The notes under the pieces are model-generated. The model saw only the letters and a list, made by a program, of their open reading frames with translations. It was not told where the DNA came from and did no database searches. A stretch of DNA of 64,000 bases from Ophiura sarsii (lineage: Eukaryota > Echinodermata > Ophiuroidea > Amphilepidida > Ophiuridae). Numbering within the stretch: the first letter of the stretch is position 1; each line of letters opens with the position of its first letter. The position numbers and the translations under genes were made by a program. The stretch spans positions 1,759,805 through 1,823,804 of the forward strand of contig CM069455.1 in NCBI GenBank assembly GCA_035610835.1. Direction: 5' to 3'. Below, piece by piece: positions 47,303-59,705 of this stretch.

Positions 47303-47551
47303 TCTTGGTTGATGTAACAGGCACCCATCCAGATAGTGCAACCCGAGGCACCGACTATACCCTTGCTACGACTATAGTAGAATTTGGGGTCAATGAGCGT
47401 TCCCAAGTTGTAGAGATAGAAATTACATCGGAAAACCCACCCGTGTTTGAGGGAGATGAAGAATTGGTCCTGATGTTAGAGCCGGTCTCTACTGATGAAC
47501 AAGATAAAATTGGCTATCCGCGTAAGGCCAGCGTCTTCATTACGGACAATT
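47303..47551 (+). CDS. Calx-beta C-terminal half exon (domain 5)
   Basis: A 249-bp phase 1-1 exon after TTTAAATAG and before GTAGGT. It codes VLVDVTGTHPDSATRGTDYT, VEFGVNERSQVVEIEITSE, PPVFEGDEELVLMLEPV and ASVFITDN. RGTDYT, the E-G-D-E-E-L turn and the closing I-T-D-N are Calx-beta. It joins in frame to the EGF exon at 50681 (codon T/AT, Tyr). A foldback element begins nine bases after this exon. Confidence 0.9.
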
Positions 47552-47560
47552 GTAGGTATT

Positions 47561-48135
47561 AAGGGAAGTGTCAACCCTTTTTATGAAATTTATCAAGCAC
47601 TGTAACTTTTAAATTAATATTGTATAATATAAAAGTATACAATTTTTAAATGAGTCGGAGAATTCAATTTTGGTATCAAATTTCACAAAAAAATAGTGAT
47701 TTTTTACATTTTTGCCCGAAAATCACTATTTGGCGCCAAATTTGTTCAGCAAACTTAACAAAATCAGGACCGTGATTTTTGAGATCAAACACAATTTGTT
47801 GGCAATTTGTGGTCAATAATTTAAAAACTAAACATTTGTAAGCCCTCCAAAACACCCCGATCCTAGATAATTGACGACTTAAGATGATTTTGGTGAAATT
47901 TTGGATTTTTTTACCAAAACAGATTTTGTTAGGTTGTCTGAAAAATGTTGGGGCCAAAATAGTGAACTTGGGGCAGAAATGTAAAAATCACTATTTTTAG
48001 TTACATTTGATACCAAAAATGGATTCTCTGACTCATTTCATGAAGAAAAAAATGTATACTTTTATGTACTTATTTATAGTTTAAAAGTTACAGTGCTTGA
48101 TAGATTTGGCGCCAAAAAGGGTTGACACTTCCCTT
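47561..48135. mobile_element. Foldback element next to a splice donor
   Basis: The ends AAGGGAAGTGTCAACCCTTT and inverse (48116-48135), with further arm matches such as AAGCACTGTAACTTTTAAA. 575 bp, no transposase. It starts at base 10 of the intron. The flanking TT pairs may be the target duplication. Confidence 0.75.
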
Positions 48136-48413
48136 TTAAAAGTGTCATGGGTGTACCCTTAGAAATTCAGGGGGTAGGAAGTTGGGATCGTGGATGAGTT
48201 TTCTTTTCTTTCAAATCGTGTGAATGATTCATTTACAAAAAAATCATTTAATGCCCCCACTGAATATGGCTCCGGGATGATTTCATTAACACATCTTTTT
48301 TAGAAAACGCAATCAAGGAATTTGCCGATTTGAACTCAGCTAGAGAAGAGTATTAAAGATGTCGGATTGTGAGCAAACATTATGTTTATAGTATCCTGAA
48401 ACATCTATCATAC

Positions 48414-48692
48414 CAGGGCCGTCAGATGAAGGGGGGGGGGGGGGGGGGGGGAGGGGTGCGTTAAGGGTAAAAATTGCGTTTTTCTTAGTTTCAAATTTCA
48501 ATGATAGTAAAACTACTCATAAAACATTGACTACAGTGCTTTTTGGACTGCGAATTTTTTTGACTCCCCCCCACTTACGTGAAATTCACGAGGTGACTGG
48601 CTTGGAAAATATTTGAGGCAACCTTTTACGTTTTGTTTTTTTAGAAATCGTGAAAACGCACCCCCCTTGGGCAAAAGTGTCTGACGGCCCTG
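48414..48692. mobile_element. TIR element with 5-bp target duplication CATAC
   Basis: The ends CAGGGCCGTCAGA and TCTGACGGCCCTG lie between CATAC (48409-48413 and 48693-48697). 279 bp, with an internal G run (about 48431-48452). No transposase. Confidence 0.8.
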
Positions 48693-49112
48693 CATACTAT
48701 GAAGAATGAAGGTGTAAAATGATTGTAATGATATACGTCAGTATGTAAAAAGAACTTCTTTTGGGCCGACTATTCGGTTCTTTAATTTGCTACTTTGAGA
48801 TTTCTCATTTTTTCATTAACTCACCAATGTGACATTTTCAAAATCTCAATACTCGAACTCTCTCAAAATCTAGTCGCGCGTCCAAGGATAACAGCAAACT
48901 TGAATGACAGGTAGGCCTACGAGAGTTGCATGCAGGAGGTCGTTAATAGCTCCGATTAAAAAGGCTGATTACGCGTGACACTCCACCACTAGAACCCATG
49001 ACCCATCATGTTGTCACATACTGACTCCAAGTCATGTGACCTTGAGTGTCACAAGACATATCCAATTCATCTATGAATTTCTAGTGTGGTGTCCACTTTT
49101 TCAGTGTACATA

Positions 49113-49660
49113 CAGTCCTCAAAAATAAATAACTGACCAGGTACTTATGCTCTCAACTCCAAAACTATATAGCTCTTACGTAAAAATATCAAATTATAAA
49201 GTTGTAAGGAAATCTCTTTTCTTCAATTTAAAATATAACACGTGAAGTTTGAATGATTATTACCTCAGTTATGTGCCAAAAACCAAAACAAAGTTAGTTT
49301 TTCATTTTAATATTTTGTTCGTCGACACACAGCCTCGGACTAGCAACAGGCAGATTATTGAAACTGGTAGCGACAACTCAGTAAGATGAGGATTGGGGAT
49401 GCTTCAATTGATCAATGCAGCCCATACATATACCTGTCACACGGTCCTGCGTGGTCAAAACCCAATTGTGAACATGTAAACTGCACTTTGTTCTATCGAT
49501 GTAGTGCTCTCAATTATTAACCGATCTTCATGAACAATGTCTCAAATTGAAGAGAATGGATTTCCTTACAACCTTATATTTTAATGTTTTTACGTAGGAG
49601 CTATAGTTTTGGAGTTAAGAGTATATTTATTACATGGTCAGTTATTTATTTTGAGAACTG
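49113..49660. mobile_element. TA-flanked TIR element
   Basis: CAGTCCTCAAAAATAAATAA at the left and its near-inverse at the right, inside TA (49111-49112, 49661-49662). The arms extend over 90 bp (AACTCCAAAACTATA and inverse). 548 bp, no transposase. Confidence 0.75.
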
Positions 49661-50680
49661 TAGTTTGAACGCACACAATGAGGCCTAAAGAATGGCTTTT
49701 TTACACTTATATATTGCAAACACACAGTTAGTGTCTATGGCAGGTGTATTTGGCAGACTTGGGACTATACACAATGGATCTACGGCACATATTCTCCTGG
49801 CCACAGTCCGCCATACGCGGGCGCATTTCAAAAACTCACAAAATGTCGCTAACCAATCGGAGCCGTGAGGACGAGTTTACGTATTGCGCACCACGGATGT
49901 CCGTTGCACCGTTTTTTGGGGGTGAGGTTGAACTCGCGTACTTTACGTGAGGTCAACCTCATTTGACAGGCGTCCATTGGGATCAAGAAATATATGCGCA
50001 TGTATCCATCTTCTTATAATAATAAGTTGAAAAATGTCCATTATCATTTTTTTTCTTCGGCAATATCGACATCAACAGTACGAAAATAATCAAGTACATA
50101 ATAATAGCATATAGCATTACAAATATATCCAGGCAAAGTCGATAAGCCAGGATAGCCCATAAATTAAATTTGCACGGCTCATTTCACGGCTGTTTGGCTG
50201 TCCGCTTTATAATTAAAATGATGGGATAAAAAAAGTTTATATAGTGGCCCTTTTATGGTTTTGACCTGATTTAGGTAGTACTAATGAATAAGAGTATACG
50301 GTGAAAATTTCAAGAAAACTGTTCGAGCATTTTTTAAATTATCGGCGTTTTCTACTTGATACATATTTTACATGTAACTCTATGGGAAATGTGGCCGATG
50401 AGGGCGCTATTAGAGTAAATAATAATATTCAAAGGTATATTTCCCAGAACTGCCACCAACAAATGTTCTGAAATTTCTACAAAAGATGGCCAGTATATTC
50501 AGGTATTTGAATCAGTTAAAAATAGAACTGGGCCAACAAGTTACGGTGTTCTCAGAATAAAACGGACACATTACGTGGGATCAAACAGCCGTGATTTCCA
50601 TGGAACGTGTAAGTGGACAAATCGTTAACAAATCAATTTCATTCATATCATAATGACTGATCGTGTCATATTTAACACAG

Positions 50681-50776
50681 ATGCTTGTAGTCAAGACTGT
50701 TTACATGGAGGGACCTGCGTCGATACTAACACTTGTTCATGTCTTCCTACCTACACGGGTGATAGATGCCAAACTC
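50681..50776 (+). CDS. EGF-like domain exon (module copy 2)
   Basis: A 96-bp phase 1-1 exon after TTTAACACAG and before GTGAGT. It codes YACSQDCLHGGTCVD, then CSCLPTYTGDRCQT, six cysteines. It matches 1254-1349 except for one residue inside the domain and the junction codon. Only one copy of the exon is present here, against one full and two partial copies in module 1. Confidence 0.9.
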
Positions 50777-50841
50777 GTGAGTATAAAATGTATTCAGTTT
50801 AACACTTTCCACGCGGTTGTTAGTTTTACCATAATTATATA

Positions 50842-51369
50842 CCGTGTTCAGTAATTGATGTCCCATCCCGCCTGAGGTAATATTGGTCATTACTGGAGTA
50901 GAGAAGGGAATGTGTTAACAAACAATATCTAATAGGCTGCCTGAATGCTAAATCACGCTAGTGGCGTTTAAAGCATCAAAATCGACATAGTTTTCGTGTT
51001 TTTATGTGTATTTTTGTAAATCAGCAGAAAATAACTATACCTGTACTTCCGGAAGTTGACACATTTTGACCCCTAATGACCTTTTCTTGACCTTTGACCT
51101 GGTTATGATGATTAACTTTTTTTCTAAGCTTATCAATGCGCACAAAATGAAACAAGTCCGGTCAAAATCGGAGCATGTCTTCAATTTTACCCCTGTAAAG
51201 TTCAATGACCCCTAGTGACCCCTTCTTGACCTTTGACCTTGTTATGATTAAAAAAAAAAAATCTTCTTATCAAACCTAACAAGTTGAAACAAACCCGATC
51301 CAATTTGAAGCATGTCTTGAAATTACGTGTAAGGATTTCAATGGGTGGGACATCAATTGCTGAACACGG
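50842..51369. mobile_element. TA-flanked TIR element
   Basis: CCGTGTTCAGTAATTGATGT and its inverse (ending 51369) sit inside TA (50840-50841, 51370-51371). The interior has tandem-like blocks (TGACCTTTGACCT-type text twice). It is absent from copy 1. No transposase. Confidence 0.75.
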
Positions 51370-51835
51370 TATACATAACAGATTTTTGAGAAACCTTTCC
51401 TAACTTCAAGGTCTATCTCAAGGATTACAGAACAAATACTAGGAATGTTTGTACTTATTTCAATATATATCTCATAGTGATTCCAAATATGGTAATGAAA
51501 TTCATACTTTTTGAAACCTTTTGTGACATTTTGGAATGTCGTCTGCAGACGCCTGCCGCGTGAAAATTGTTAATACGCCATTTCGTATCCAAACAAATGC
51601 CTTTAAGTTAATGTCGAGTTGCCAAAACTTGTATTTCGATTTAGCCCTCATGCTTACAAAGGCTATTTCCATGTCCCTACTGTGTAGACGACAAACTAAT
51701 TATAGAAATCTTAACGACGAGCAACTGAACATATTATATTAGCCCCACAAGACCGTTACGTAATGTTTTCAATTTTATAGTAAAATACCCATAAGACAGC
51801 CATGAGCAATCCATCCATCATGCATGCACCCATCC

Positions 51836-52328
51836 ATATCCTTAAGGACCATGTTCGCTGCAACAGTTTGTTGTTTGGACTGCCGGACTCGGACATCCTG
51901 AAGCTGCAACGCGTGCAAAACCTTGCTGCAATAATTGTCTGTAAAGCAAAACGAAAGGAACACATAACACTTCACCTTCGTCGACTCCACGCTCCCTATC
52001 AACAAACGGATTATCTACAAAATTCTTCTTCTGACTTTCAAGGCCATGCACGATCTTGCTCCATCATATACCTGCGAACTTTTCCAACACCATAATGCAA
52101 ATCGCGTTTTACGCTCGGCATCACAATCCCGCCTCCACGTGCCTAGATCATCTACTTCGTCATACGGTATGAGAGCTTTTTCGATCGCGGCGCTTAGTTA
52201 TGGAATAATTTGCCTTTGACTGTTAAAATGCCATTTCCGTTTTCATTCAAACGTGCTCTCAAGACTCACCTTTTCTCATTATCCTATCGGACTCTCTATT
52301 TGTGTATCATTTTACGTTCTTTTGTGTG
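51836..52328 (+). pseudogene. LINE 3' fragment (L2/CR1-like), different family from the 1699 LINE
   Basis: Broken C-terminal RT region: CNSLLFGLPDSDILKLQRVQ, then after frame changes pieces like MPLTVKMPFPFSFKRALKTH. The catalytic core is absent. The tail runs directly into an ATC microsatellite. It sits at the position that in copy 1 holds a different LINE. Confidence 0.75.
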
Positions 52329-52630
<302 letters not shown>

Positions 52631-52744
52631 TATTGTTATTGTTATTATTATTTTTATTATTATTATTATACACTCCATCTATCATCTTTAAGCTTGTGTG
52701 TATTAACGTGTGCGGCTGTTTTAACTTTTCATTCGTTTTTCAAG

Positions 52745-52857
52745 CGAGAAGGGTATTTGTGGCTGATTTCACCGTTACCAATCAAGCGTTCACCGAAGAA
52801 TTAAATGATCCAAATTCTCAGAGGTATCTGGAACTTAAAGCACTTATTGAGGGCGTG
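52745..52857 (+). CDS. SEA domain exon, N-terminal half (module copy 2)
   Basis: A 113-bp exon, phase 1 to 0, after TTTTTCAAG and before GTGAGT. It codes PRRVFVADFTVTNQAF, LNDPNSQRY and LKALIEGV. Same splice sites and length as 4319. Typical SEA start: F-x-A-D-F-x-V, with N-x-A-F and a conserved asparagine before PNS. Confidence 0.9.
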
Positions 52858-53098
52858 GTGAGTATTATTCTCAATTCATTGTCTCCCATGACACCACCAT
52901 GTTTAATTACCTGACATTATTAATACTCTCGTTCCAAAGGATCTTCAGCGAGTATTCAGAAATGTGTAAGCAACGCATGTTTATTTTCAACAATTTGACT
53001 GCTTCACAGCCGATATTACCATCGTTTACTGGCGCAGCATCAGACCATTGCTGTAATGATATGATGTCATCTGACATTCCACTATAACCAGTCAGCTG

Positions 53099-53754
53099 TA
53101 GAACGGGGCCGCGTTTCAATTGAGGGCGCTCTATTTAGTGACGTACTGCCGTCATTTTTAACACGGCGATTCATCAAGTGACGGAAGTCCGTCGCCCGCC
53201 AGAATACAAACAAAAAACACTTTTCAATAGAGGGCGGGCTTGAGAACGGGACTACGTTTCCAAAGGAACGGCCTCACGTCACAGTAATTTTCAAAATTCA
53301 TGAAAAGCCGATTTTGCCAATTTTAAACAACGAAATAACTCTCTTATCACAGAGATAACCGTTACAAAGGCATCACTTCTGAATACTATAGGGCTTATAT
53401 TAAATGTAAAAATTATCACACTTACCCTAAAAATTCTATAAAATGGTGTAATTTTGTCTAAAAAATGGTGGTCTCATCTCTGCAAACCGGTCAACAAAGA
53501 CATTATTTTAGCTTGTGTTGTGTGATGTTGGGTCAAAGGTTAAATTAAATCATCGAACTGGATGTCGCAAGGAGTTCTGGTATCTAGTGCTGCCCTCAAC
53601 TCGATGGATAGTTACTTTTTATGCAGATAATTGGGATTAAAAGGGGAAAATTCAATCATTGCGCAAATTGACGGGTGTGCGTTACCTTGGTTACGTACAC
53701 CCGTCGTTTTACAGCGCCCTCAATTGAAACGGGGCCCCGTTCTACAGCTGACTG
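53099..53754. mobile_element. TIR element with 5-bp target duplication ATAAC
   Basis: The ends CAGTCAGCTGTAGAACGGGG and inverse match for about 43 bp (also TTTCAATTGAGGGCGCT), between ATAAC (53094-53098, 53755-53759). 656 bp, no transposase. It is absent from the matching intron of module copy 1. Confidence 0.8.
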
Positions 53755-54401
53755 ATAACCATGATAACATCTTAGCAGTCTGGATTACAAACAGTCCATA
53801 CAGTGCTTGATATTATTATGTAGCCATACTAACTAACTAATTTAGAGTAGAGCATTGTACCGTTTTACGCTCTGATCACCGTCTTACGCTCTGATCACGC
53901 GTTAACTCATACAACACCTTCTTGCATAGCGCATCATTAGAAGCTGTATGAAACACGCTTTTCGATCCAAAATCTTTCGATGTACCCCACAATTTTATGA
54001 ATATTGAGGATTACGGTAACAATGTGGACGCATTATATGGATGAAAAATATATGCACGGTGCAGTGAATGGAAAAAGTCCATTGGTTAATTGCAATGTGC
54101 AAGTATATGCCGTCCCATTTTGGAGAAGCGATACAACTCGGATTTTACCTGTCATATGACTTCACTCTCTAATGGGATGGTGCAAAATTGCCGCTGAGGT
54201 AGTCTGGAACATCAAATAATGCCTCAGAATGATGATCCATTCCATAGCCTCCCATAATTTCAATGTACATTGGTTACTCAACATAGCTCTTTCCCTTTAA
54301 GAGCTCGAAAGCCCTTTGGTCAATTTTTATTTTTAAACAAAATCAAATTGTAGATTATATATTTTACATTGATGGAATCCCATTGTTTAACCTCATTACA
54401 G

Positions 54402-54612
54402 CTCGATCTTCAATTTCGTGTGAGTATAGCGGATTTCCAATCCGTAGACGTGACAGGTTTTTCGAGTGGGAGCGTTATTGTTCACTATAGCGTTGAAGTG
54501 GGCACCAACTCTAACACTAATCTGAAGGAAGTATCTGAAACGTTTGAACAAGCTGTCAGCAATGACTTATCATTAGGTGGTACCGGTCTAATGTTGCAAC
54601 CAACTGACATAG
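54402..54612 (+). CDS. SEA domain exon, C-terminal half with autoproteolysis motif (module copy 2)
   Basis: A 211-bp exon, phase 0 to 1, after CTCATTACAG and before GTAGGC. It codes VDVTGFSSGSVIVHYSVEV with G/S at codons 54478-54483, then LKEVSETFEQAV and LGGTGLMLQPTDI. This copy leads to the transmembrane exon in frame, so cleavage here would leave two subunits held together at the surface, as known for SEA-containing membrane proteins. Confidence 0.9.
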
Positions 54613-55405
54613 GTAGGCCTATAACTTTTTTTTTTTTAAAGACACCATCACAATGCATTGAGTTTTGGCAAAATGCTCCAATTCTTAGGTTCTAGTTTAC
54701 ATACATGATTCAACAACTCCCCCATACCTTAAGTACAGTAACAAAGCGTTGTCGATTTGAGACAAACCCACTGTTCATATATGCAAATTTCTAGGATGGC
54801 GAACCTTATTTGGAAACCAGTAATGCATTATGCATCGATGCAAAATTGTTAACAAACAAAAGTGTTGCGTAAATTTGAGCACCAATAACCATGACGTCAT
54901 TGATCCCGGGACTTTTGATCACCGCGAATTTTAAAAATGGCATGTTGAGAGATGGCAGGTTTTATTCGTTTTCATGTATGATGTTTTGTTCTATATTACT
55001 ACGCGATTTGGGCTCGATAATTATTTACTAACATAATAATGCACAATATTGTGCTTGTCGGACACTTTCTTTAAATGATTAGAAAATGTAATTCAGTGTT
55101 ATGGACTTTTTTGGAAGTATTTTATCTTGATGATATCTTCACTGTTCATAATAAAACAGGTTAAAAAGAACGTTGTGGGGCTTTTGACACCAAAGTTGAT
55201 TGGATTGGATTTTAAAGTAGCATTACAATGACCCTCCCCCCTCATATATTAAATTATATATTATGATTAAATAGGGACGGAAAGTATATTGTAACGAAAG
55301 AAAGAAGAAAAACAATGTTGAAATTTGGAGTAATAATAGCTTGACACCATTATATAAAGATAGACGTATCCGAATGCAATAATTCTTATATCTATTTGTC
55401 CTCAG
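54613..55405 (+). other. Intron (module copy 2, compact)
   Basis: It contains the ACAATGCATTGAGTTTTGGC dispersed repeat near 54650 and, from 54930, sequence matching 19440-19950. It marks where copy 1 gained about 10 kb. Confidence 0.6.
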
Positions 55406-55472
55406 ATTGTCCAGCTGATCATTGCCTAAATGATGGGACATGTATAGGGACCGGTACATCGTACTATTGCCA
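55406..55472 (+). CDS. EGF-like domain, first exon (module copy 2)
   Basis: A 67-bp exon, phase 1 to 2, after TCCTCAG and before GTAAGT. It codes DCPADHCLNDGTCIGTGTSY, then YC. It differs from 19956 by D for G, which replaces a glycine usually conserved in the GGTC turn of EGF domains. Confidence 0.9.
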
Positions 55473-56870
55473 GTAAGTATAATTTGATACCAATTCAACT
55501 ATTGGTATCAAACTCAAACTTACAAATCAAAATGGCTGCTTTTTTCTACGGAAATTTTCGGAGCCGTAATTTCTCAGGGTCTTTTCCGAAAAGTGTTTAC
55601 TAACGTTATTGTCATTGTTTATACTTATATGCAAGGAAACCATTCGTAGTTCAGTTTATAGCCTTATTTACTAAAGATTTTAATATTGAATATCTGAATT
55701 GTTAACTTAGAATATATATAATTCATTTTATAATTGAGTGCCATAGAGTGTGATAGTATAACAAAACCATTACAAGGCTGCAATCAGGCTCATTTACTTA
55801 TTTTATGATAATCAAACTCTAGATCATAATTATGTTCATGCTCTATTTTGACATTCAATTCGGGTTTGTCGTCCAAAACGAGCACATTATACTATACACA
55901 AGCAACATAATTCCCCATTGGGCTCTTATTGTAAATATCCACAAATAATGGATTTCATTCATTCAAACTTGCTCAAATTCGTAAGGTATCGTCTGATACT
56001 ATTTGGTACCAAACTTGTCGGGATTTAGACAATTTGATAATGAGGCGAGATTTCCAAATACTGTGCGAAGTACACTTATAATTATGAGAGACAAACAGTA
56101 CGGTCAATTATAACCTCTCTAAATGTCATATATTTCTTGAACAGACTATAAACATGATAAACAATAACGCCGACTGATTTCTCAGGAAAAAACACGCTTT
56201 CTGATTAGCCAGAACCAGATCAGAAATAACTATTAAGTTGACCCCTAAAGTCATATTTGATTTTCATTAGAACTATCTTCAATGTACAGGACTAAATGCA
56301 GGGATTACTAGTCTCTCGAAGTAATAATTTTCTGCCATTGACTACATGATTGACTATTCTAAAGGTTGCCCCTAACAAAAACATAAAGTGACTATCATCT
56401 TAAGATTTAACATACAAAGCATCACTATGGCTTGACTTGTAACAACGACCGATTAGCAGTATTCCAGTATGCCAAAAGCATGAGAGGCACATCAATACAT
56501 TTGAGTTGATATTACACTATTTGCGAGACTGCAAGAGTAAATATTGTGTACAATCTCATTTATATATTTTTGAGATTATCGTTTCTCACAACAGTAAATA
56601 AGCTTACCTCTGGGATAGCTTTCTGGTTTCGTCAGCCCCAATAACAGCCCCAATAATCTAATTTATAAATGATAAATACTGTAACATATTCAGATACCGT
56701 TCATTCTTTACCACTTCAAGTAGTTAAATCGTGCTCTTACATTTAACCACACACTACGTAAAAAAACCCCGAAAAACATGTATTTATTTTTAAGGTAATT
56801 TTTCATTTCCTTTATCCAAAATCTCTCTCTGGCTTTGACCGCGTAACTAAAAGTGAAACAGATATAAGGA
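55473..56870 (+). other. Intron sequence, no gene recognised
   Basis: AT-rich DNA not shared with module copy 1; alignment to copy 1 resumes near 58290. No exon or sharp repeat boundary seen. Confidence 0.4.
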
Positions 56871-57258
56871 GCGTGTTGGCGCAGCGGACTGTTCTTTCGC
56901 CTTGCACCAATGAAACCCGGGTCAATTATGTGCACGACCGCGGGCTTTATGTGCATTTGGTTTATCACGATCCATGCACACTTTCGCAGGTTTTCTCCGG
57001 GTACTCCGGTTTCCTCCTGCTTTCAAAATCAGTGATCAGTTGTTTCGGTTATCAAACACTTCCTTGACCCAATGGTATATATTTGGGGAGCTGCATTGAC
57101 AAAAGGTGGATGTTACAATCTAAGTGCGGATAGGGTTTGCGCTAAGGGCTGCACCCTATATAGTTGATGCGATCTGATTCTGATGATTCACCAACAGCGA
57201 AGTTACAGCGCTTTGTATCCTTTGGCAAAAGCGCTATATAAATGCCGTGTTATTATAA
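56871..57258 (+). mobile_element. tRNA-derived SINE
   Basis: The head has A-box-like GTGTTGGCGCAGCGG and B-box-like CCCGGGTCAATTA; the body has TTTTCTCCGGGTACTCCGG; the tail is GCAAAAGCGCTATATAAATG followed by a TTATTAT run. This head-body-tail layout is common in invertebrate SINEs. It lies in the EGF-internal intron. Confidence 0.75.
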
Positions 57259-57457
57259 GGACCTCGATGGATGTGTATGGGAATCAGCCCATGATGACTG
57301 TTTGTAACTTCTCTAAAATAAATGCACATGATTCTGCCAAGAGTATATCAATAAAGATTGGTATATAACTATGTTGTATTCAGTGGCATGCAGAGTGTAT
57401 GAAGCATTCTTAAAATAGTCTAAAAATGCACAAAGCTAACATATTTTGGGGAATTAA

Positions 57458-57942
57458 GAGCGTGTTTCTACTGGGGAAGAAACCACCAAAGGTGCGTCCA
57501 TACTCCCGTCGTTGCGTATCGGCCGACGTCGATGGACAAAAGTTGACATTACTTCAACTCGCGCACCGATATCCGTCGAAGTTGGCCGACGCGCAACGAC
57601 GGAGTATGAACGCACCTTAAGAATCGCTATTTTTGGTAATCCCAAAAACCTTCACAAACCAGGTTTGGAACCGGTAAGAAACGGCAAGAAACCCAATAGA
57701 AACAGGCGATTAATCTTACCGTTTTGGGCCGTGAACCGTGTCACGCTGTTTTATACACATTGTGAAGCAATCTTTTTCAGGTGAGGTGGCATTGTTTGGT
57801 ATTACAAAAGGTCAAATGTCGTGGCCCATCGACTAGGATCGATAAACTTAGCGGTAACTTTTCGCGAGTAGAAACAGGGGGATTAAAAACTTACCGGTTA
57901 ATCTTAGCGTTTACTTTGCAGTCCCCCAATAGAAACACGCTC
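57458..57942. mobile_element. TAA-flanked TIR element with a nested MITE
   Basis: The ends GAGCGTGTTTCTACTGGGG and inverse lie inside TAA (57455-57457, 57943-57945). Nested at 57489-57618 is a smaller inverted repeat, AAGGTGCGTCCATACTCC and near-inverse, about 130 bp. Short frames here come from the arms. Confidence 0.75.
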
Positions 57943-59303
57943 TAAGATTCATAAGGCAACTTGTTTACACACACATTAGACCTAAACAATATGTTGTCGA
58001 AGTTTATGTATCAGATTAAACTCTCATTACTTTTTTGACTTAATATGACTTAACCATGTGTCATTTTTGGGAGCCCTTGGGCTGATTCCTATTCAAATCC
58101 ATAGAGTCCTTTATGATTTATTATAAATGTATAGCAATAATTCAGAGCTATAATCATGACGAATGTCATGAGTCTGACTTAGCACAACAAGATAAGTCAT
58201 TATCTATAATAATAATAGTGTAATCAAATGACACTGGCAATTGTTTTGCAGCATTCCCATGCGTAAATTTATCATAACCCACACACAAAACCAAAAGGAT
58301 TCAATGTTGTACCTCGTGCAAGATATTGTCACCCAGTATGAATACCTCGCCTAAGAAATGGTGTAATATACTAATTCTAGTGCAGAAAAAACGCTCGATA
58401 TAATCCAGATTCTTTATGTTATGCCACATATGTAAACGGGTCTATTGGGACGACATGGCTTTGAATCTAGTGACCAAAGTTTTGCAAATCTGCCTATCGT
58501 CTGATCAGGCGGTCGAAGCTCTGTCCACCACTGTTTGATATTGACCATCTATGTCATTCTTGTCTTCCGCTTATTTTTACTCAAAATGTCCCTTCTTAAT
58601 TGCAAACCGGTATTTGCCAGGCGGTTCTTCCATCTCATTACAAGCCAAAATCAATTATGATGTTTCCTTTTTCTATATGGATGATATATGACATAAGAAT
58701 ACGTCATGAAGTTGACGGACATTTGTTGCCCTTATCGTGATAGAACGTTGTACATGTCGGCCCGGAATGACGGCACATGCCGTTGACAACAAACAACATG
58801 AAGTCAAAAAAATTCAGATTGTTTTGTACCGTCGCCAAAATGGCCAAAATATAGCCCTTTTTGTACCTCTTTGAAATGGTACCATCGAACAGAATATTTG
58901 CCCATGAGATTCCTCTGCATACTCATGTTATCATTTCTACACAAATGTTTTGCACAGATAAAATTCCGAAAATCGGGTGAAACCTTTTTACGAATTTTGA
59001 AAATAAATTTTAATAATGTAAACAATAGTCGCTAAACTGATGTGTTAAAACGTTTTGCATTGTTGTCAACGGCAAAGGAGATTTTTGGAGTCGCCTATAA
59101 GCCGATTCGCACAGGATCCTTACCTTATGTACACAATTCTAGAATGCTGACTTTTACTGCAGTTTCTTTCTGCATCAAAATAGAAAAATTGCTCAATATT
59201 TCTTAATTCTCAAAATGCATACAAACCATGAACGTATGTGGATGGTGATCGGGTTTTGGTCCTTCAATAGCCAGATAGCGTTCCGTACACATTTAATGGG
59301 CAT
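57943..59303 (+). other. Intron sequence (module copy 2)
   Basis: From about 58290 it aligns with 20150-20760 of copy 1, with an insertion around 58400-58980 (a block absent from copy 1). No exon seen. Confidence 0.5.
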
Positions 59304-59593
59304 TTAACCCTAACTCTACCCCCCCCCCCCCCCACACACATTTTTTCAATTTTTTTTCTTCAACGTGGAAAAATCGACCAAAATATCCCCCCGATCCTGG
59401 ATTCGATCCATGGACCTCCACCACCAGAGGCGAAGAATTCCCCACTACACCACGGCTGTCAAGGTTTGTTTGCGCAGTGTATTGCGCAAACTATATGGGC
59501 TGGGTCCATTTTTTCATCAACAAACTTCCACGCCGAGTGGTACCAACGTGCCCAGTCGTGGTATTTTGGGGTATATGGTAGGGTTAGGGTTAA
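59304..59593. mobile_element. TTAA-flanked element with CCCTAAC/GTTAGGG ends and a tRNA-like core
   Basis: The element is 59308-59589 inside TTAA (59304-59307, 59590-59593), with ends CCCTAACTCTACC and GGTAGGGTTAGGG. On the minus strand 59385-59460 is tRNA-like: GCCGTGGTGTAGTGGGGAAT (A box) and GGATCGAATCC (B box), without a convincing anticodon arm. Copy 1 near 20742 reads CACATTTAATGGATCATTC and lacks the element; the left junction here has about 11 extra bases. The right end is 50 bp from the EGF exon acceptor. Confidence 0.75.
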
Positions 59594-59643
59594 TGGTTCA
59601 TTCATAACATGCAATCTAATAATGTATCTTCAATACGCCACAG

Positions 59644-59705
59644 GTGTCCTGCTGGATTTTATGGATCGCAGTGCATGCTGTCATATGATAATGACGTCAA
59701 TGATG
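59644..59705 (+). CDS. EGF-like domain, second exon (module copy 2)
   Basis: A 62-bp exon, phase 2 to 1, after CGCCACAG and before GTTAGT. It codes CPAGFYGSQC, then MLSYDNDVND, identical to copy 1. The last base G joins AA of the transmembrane exon to make Glu. Confidence 0.9.

Larger units (their letters stand above)
48136..50680 (+). other. Intron with several insertions
   Basis: Besides the elements at 48414 and 49113 listed below, no exon is seen. Part near 48990-49090 mentions no known family. The last 40 bases match the repeats upstream of 1254. Confidence 0.5.
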
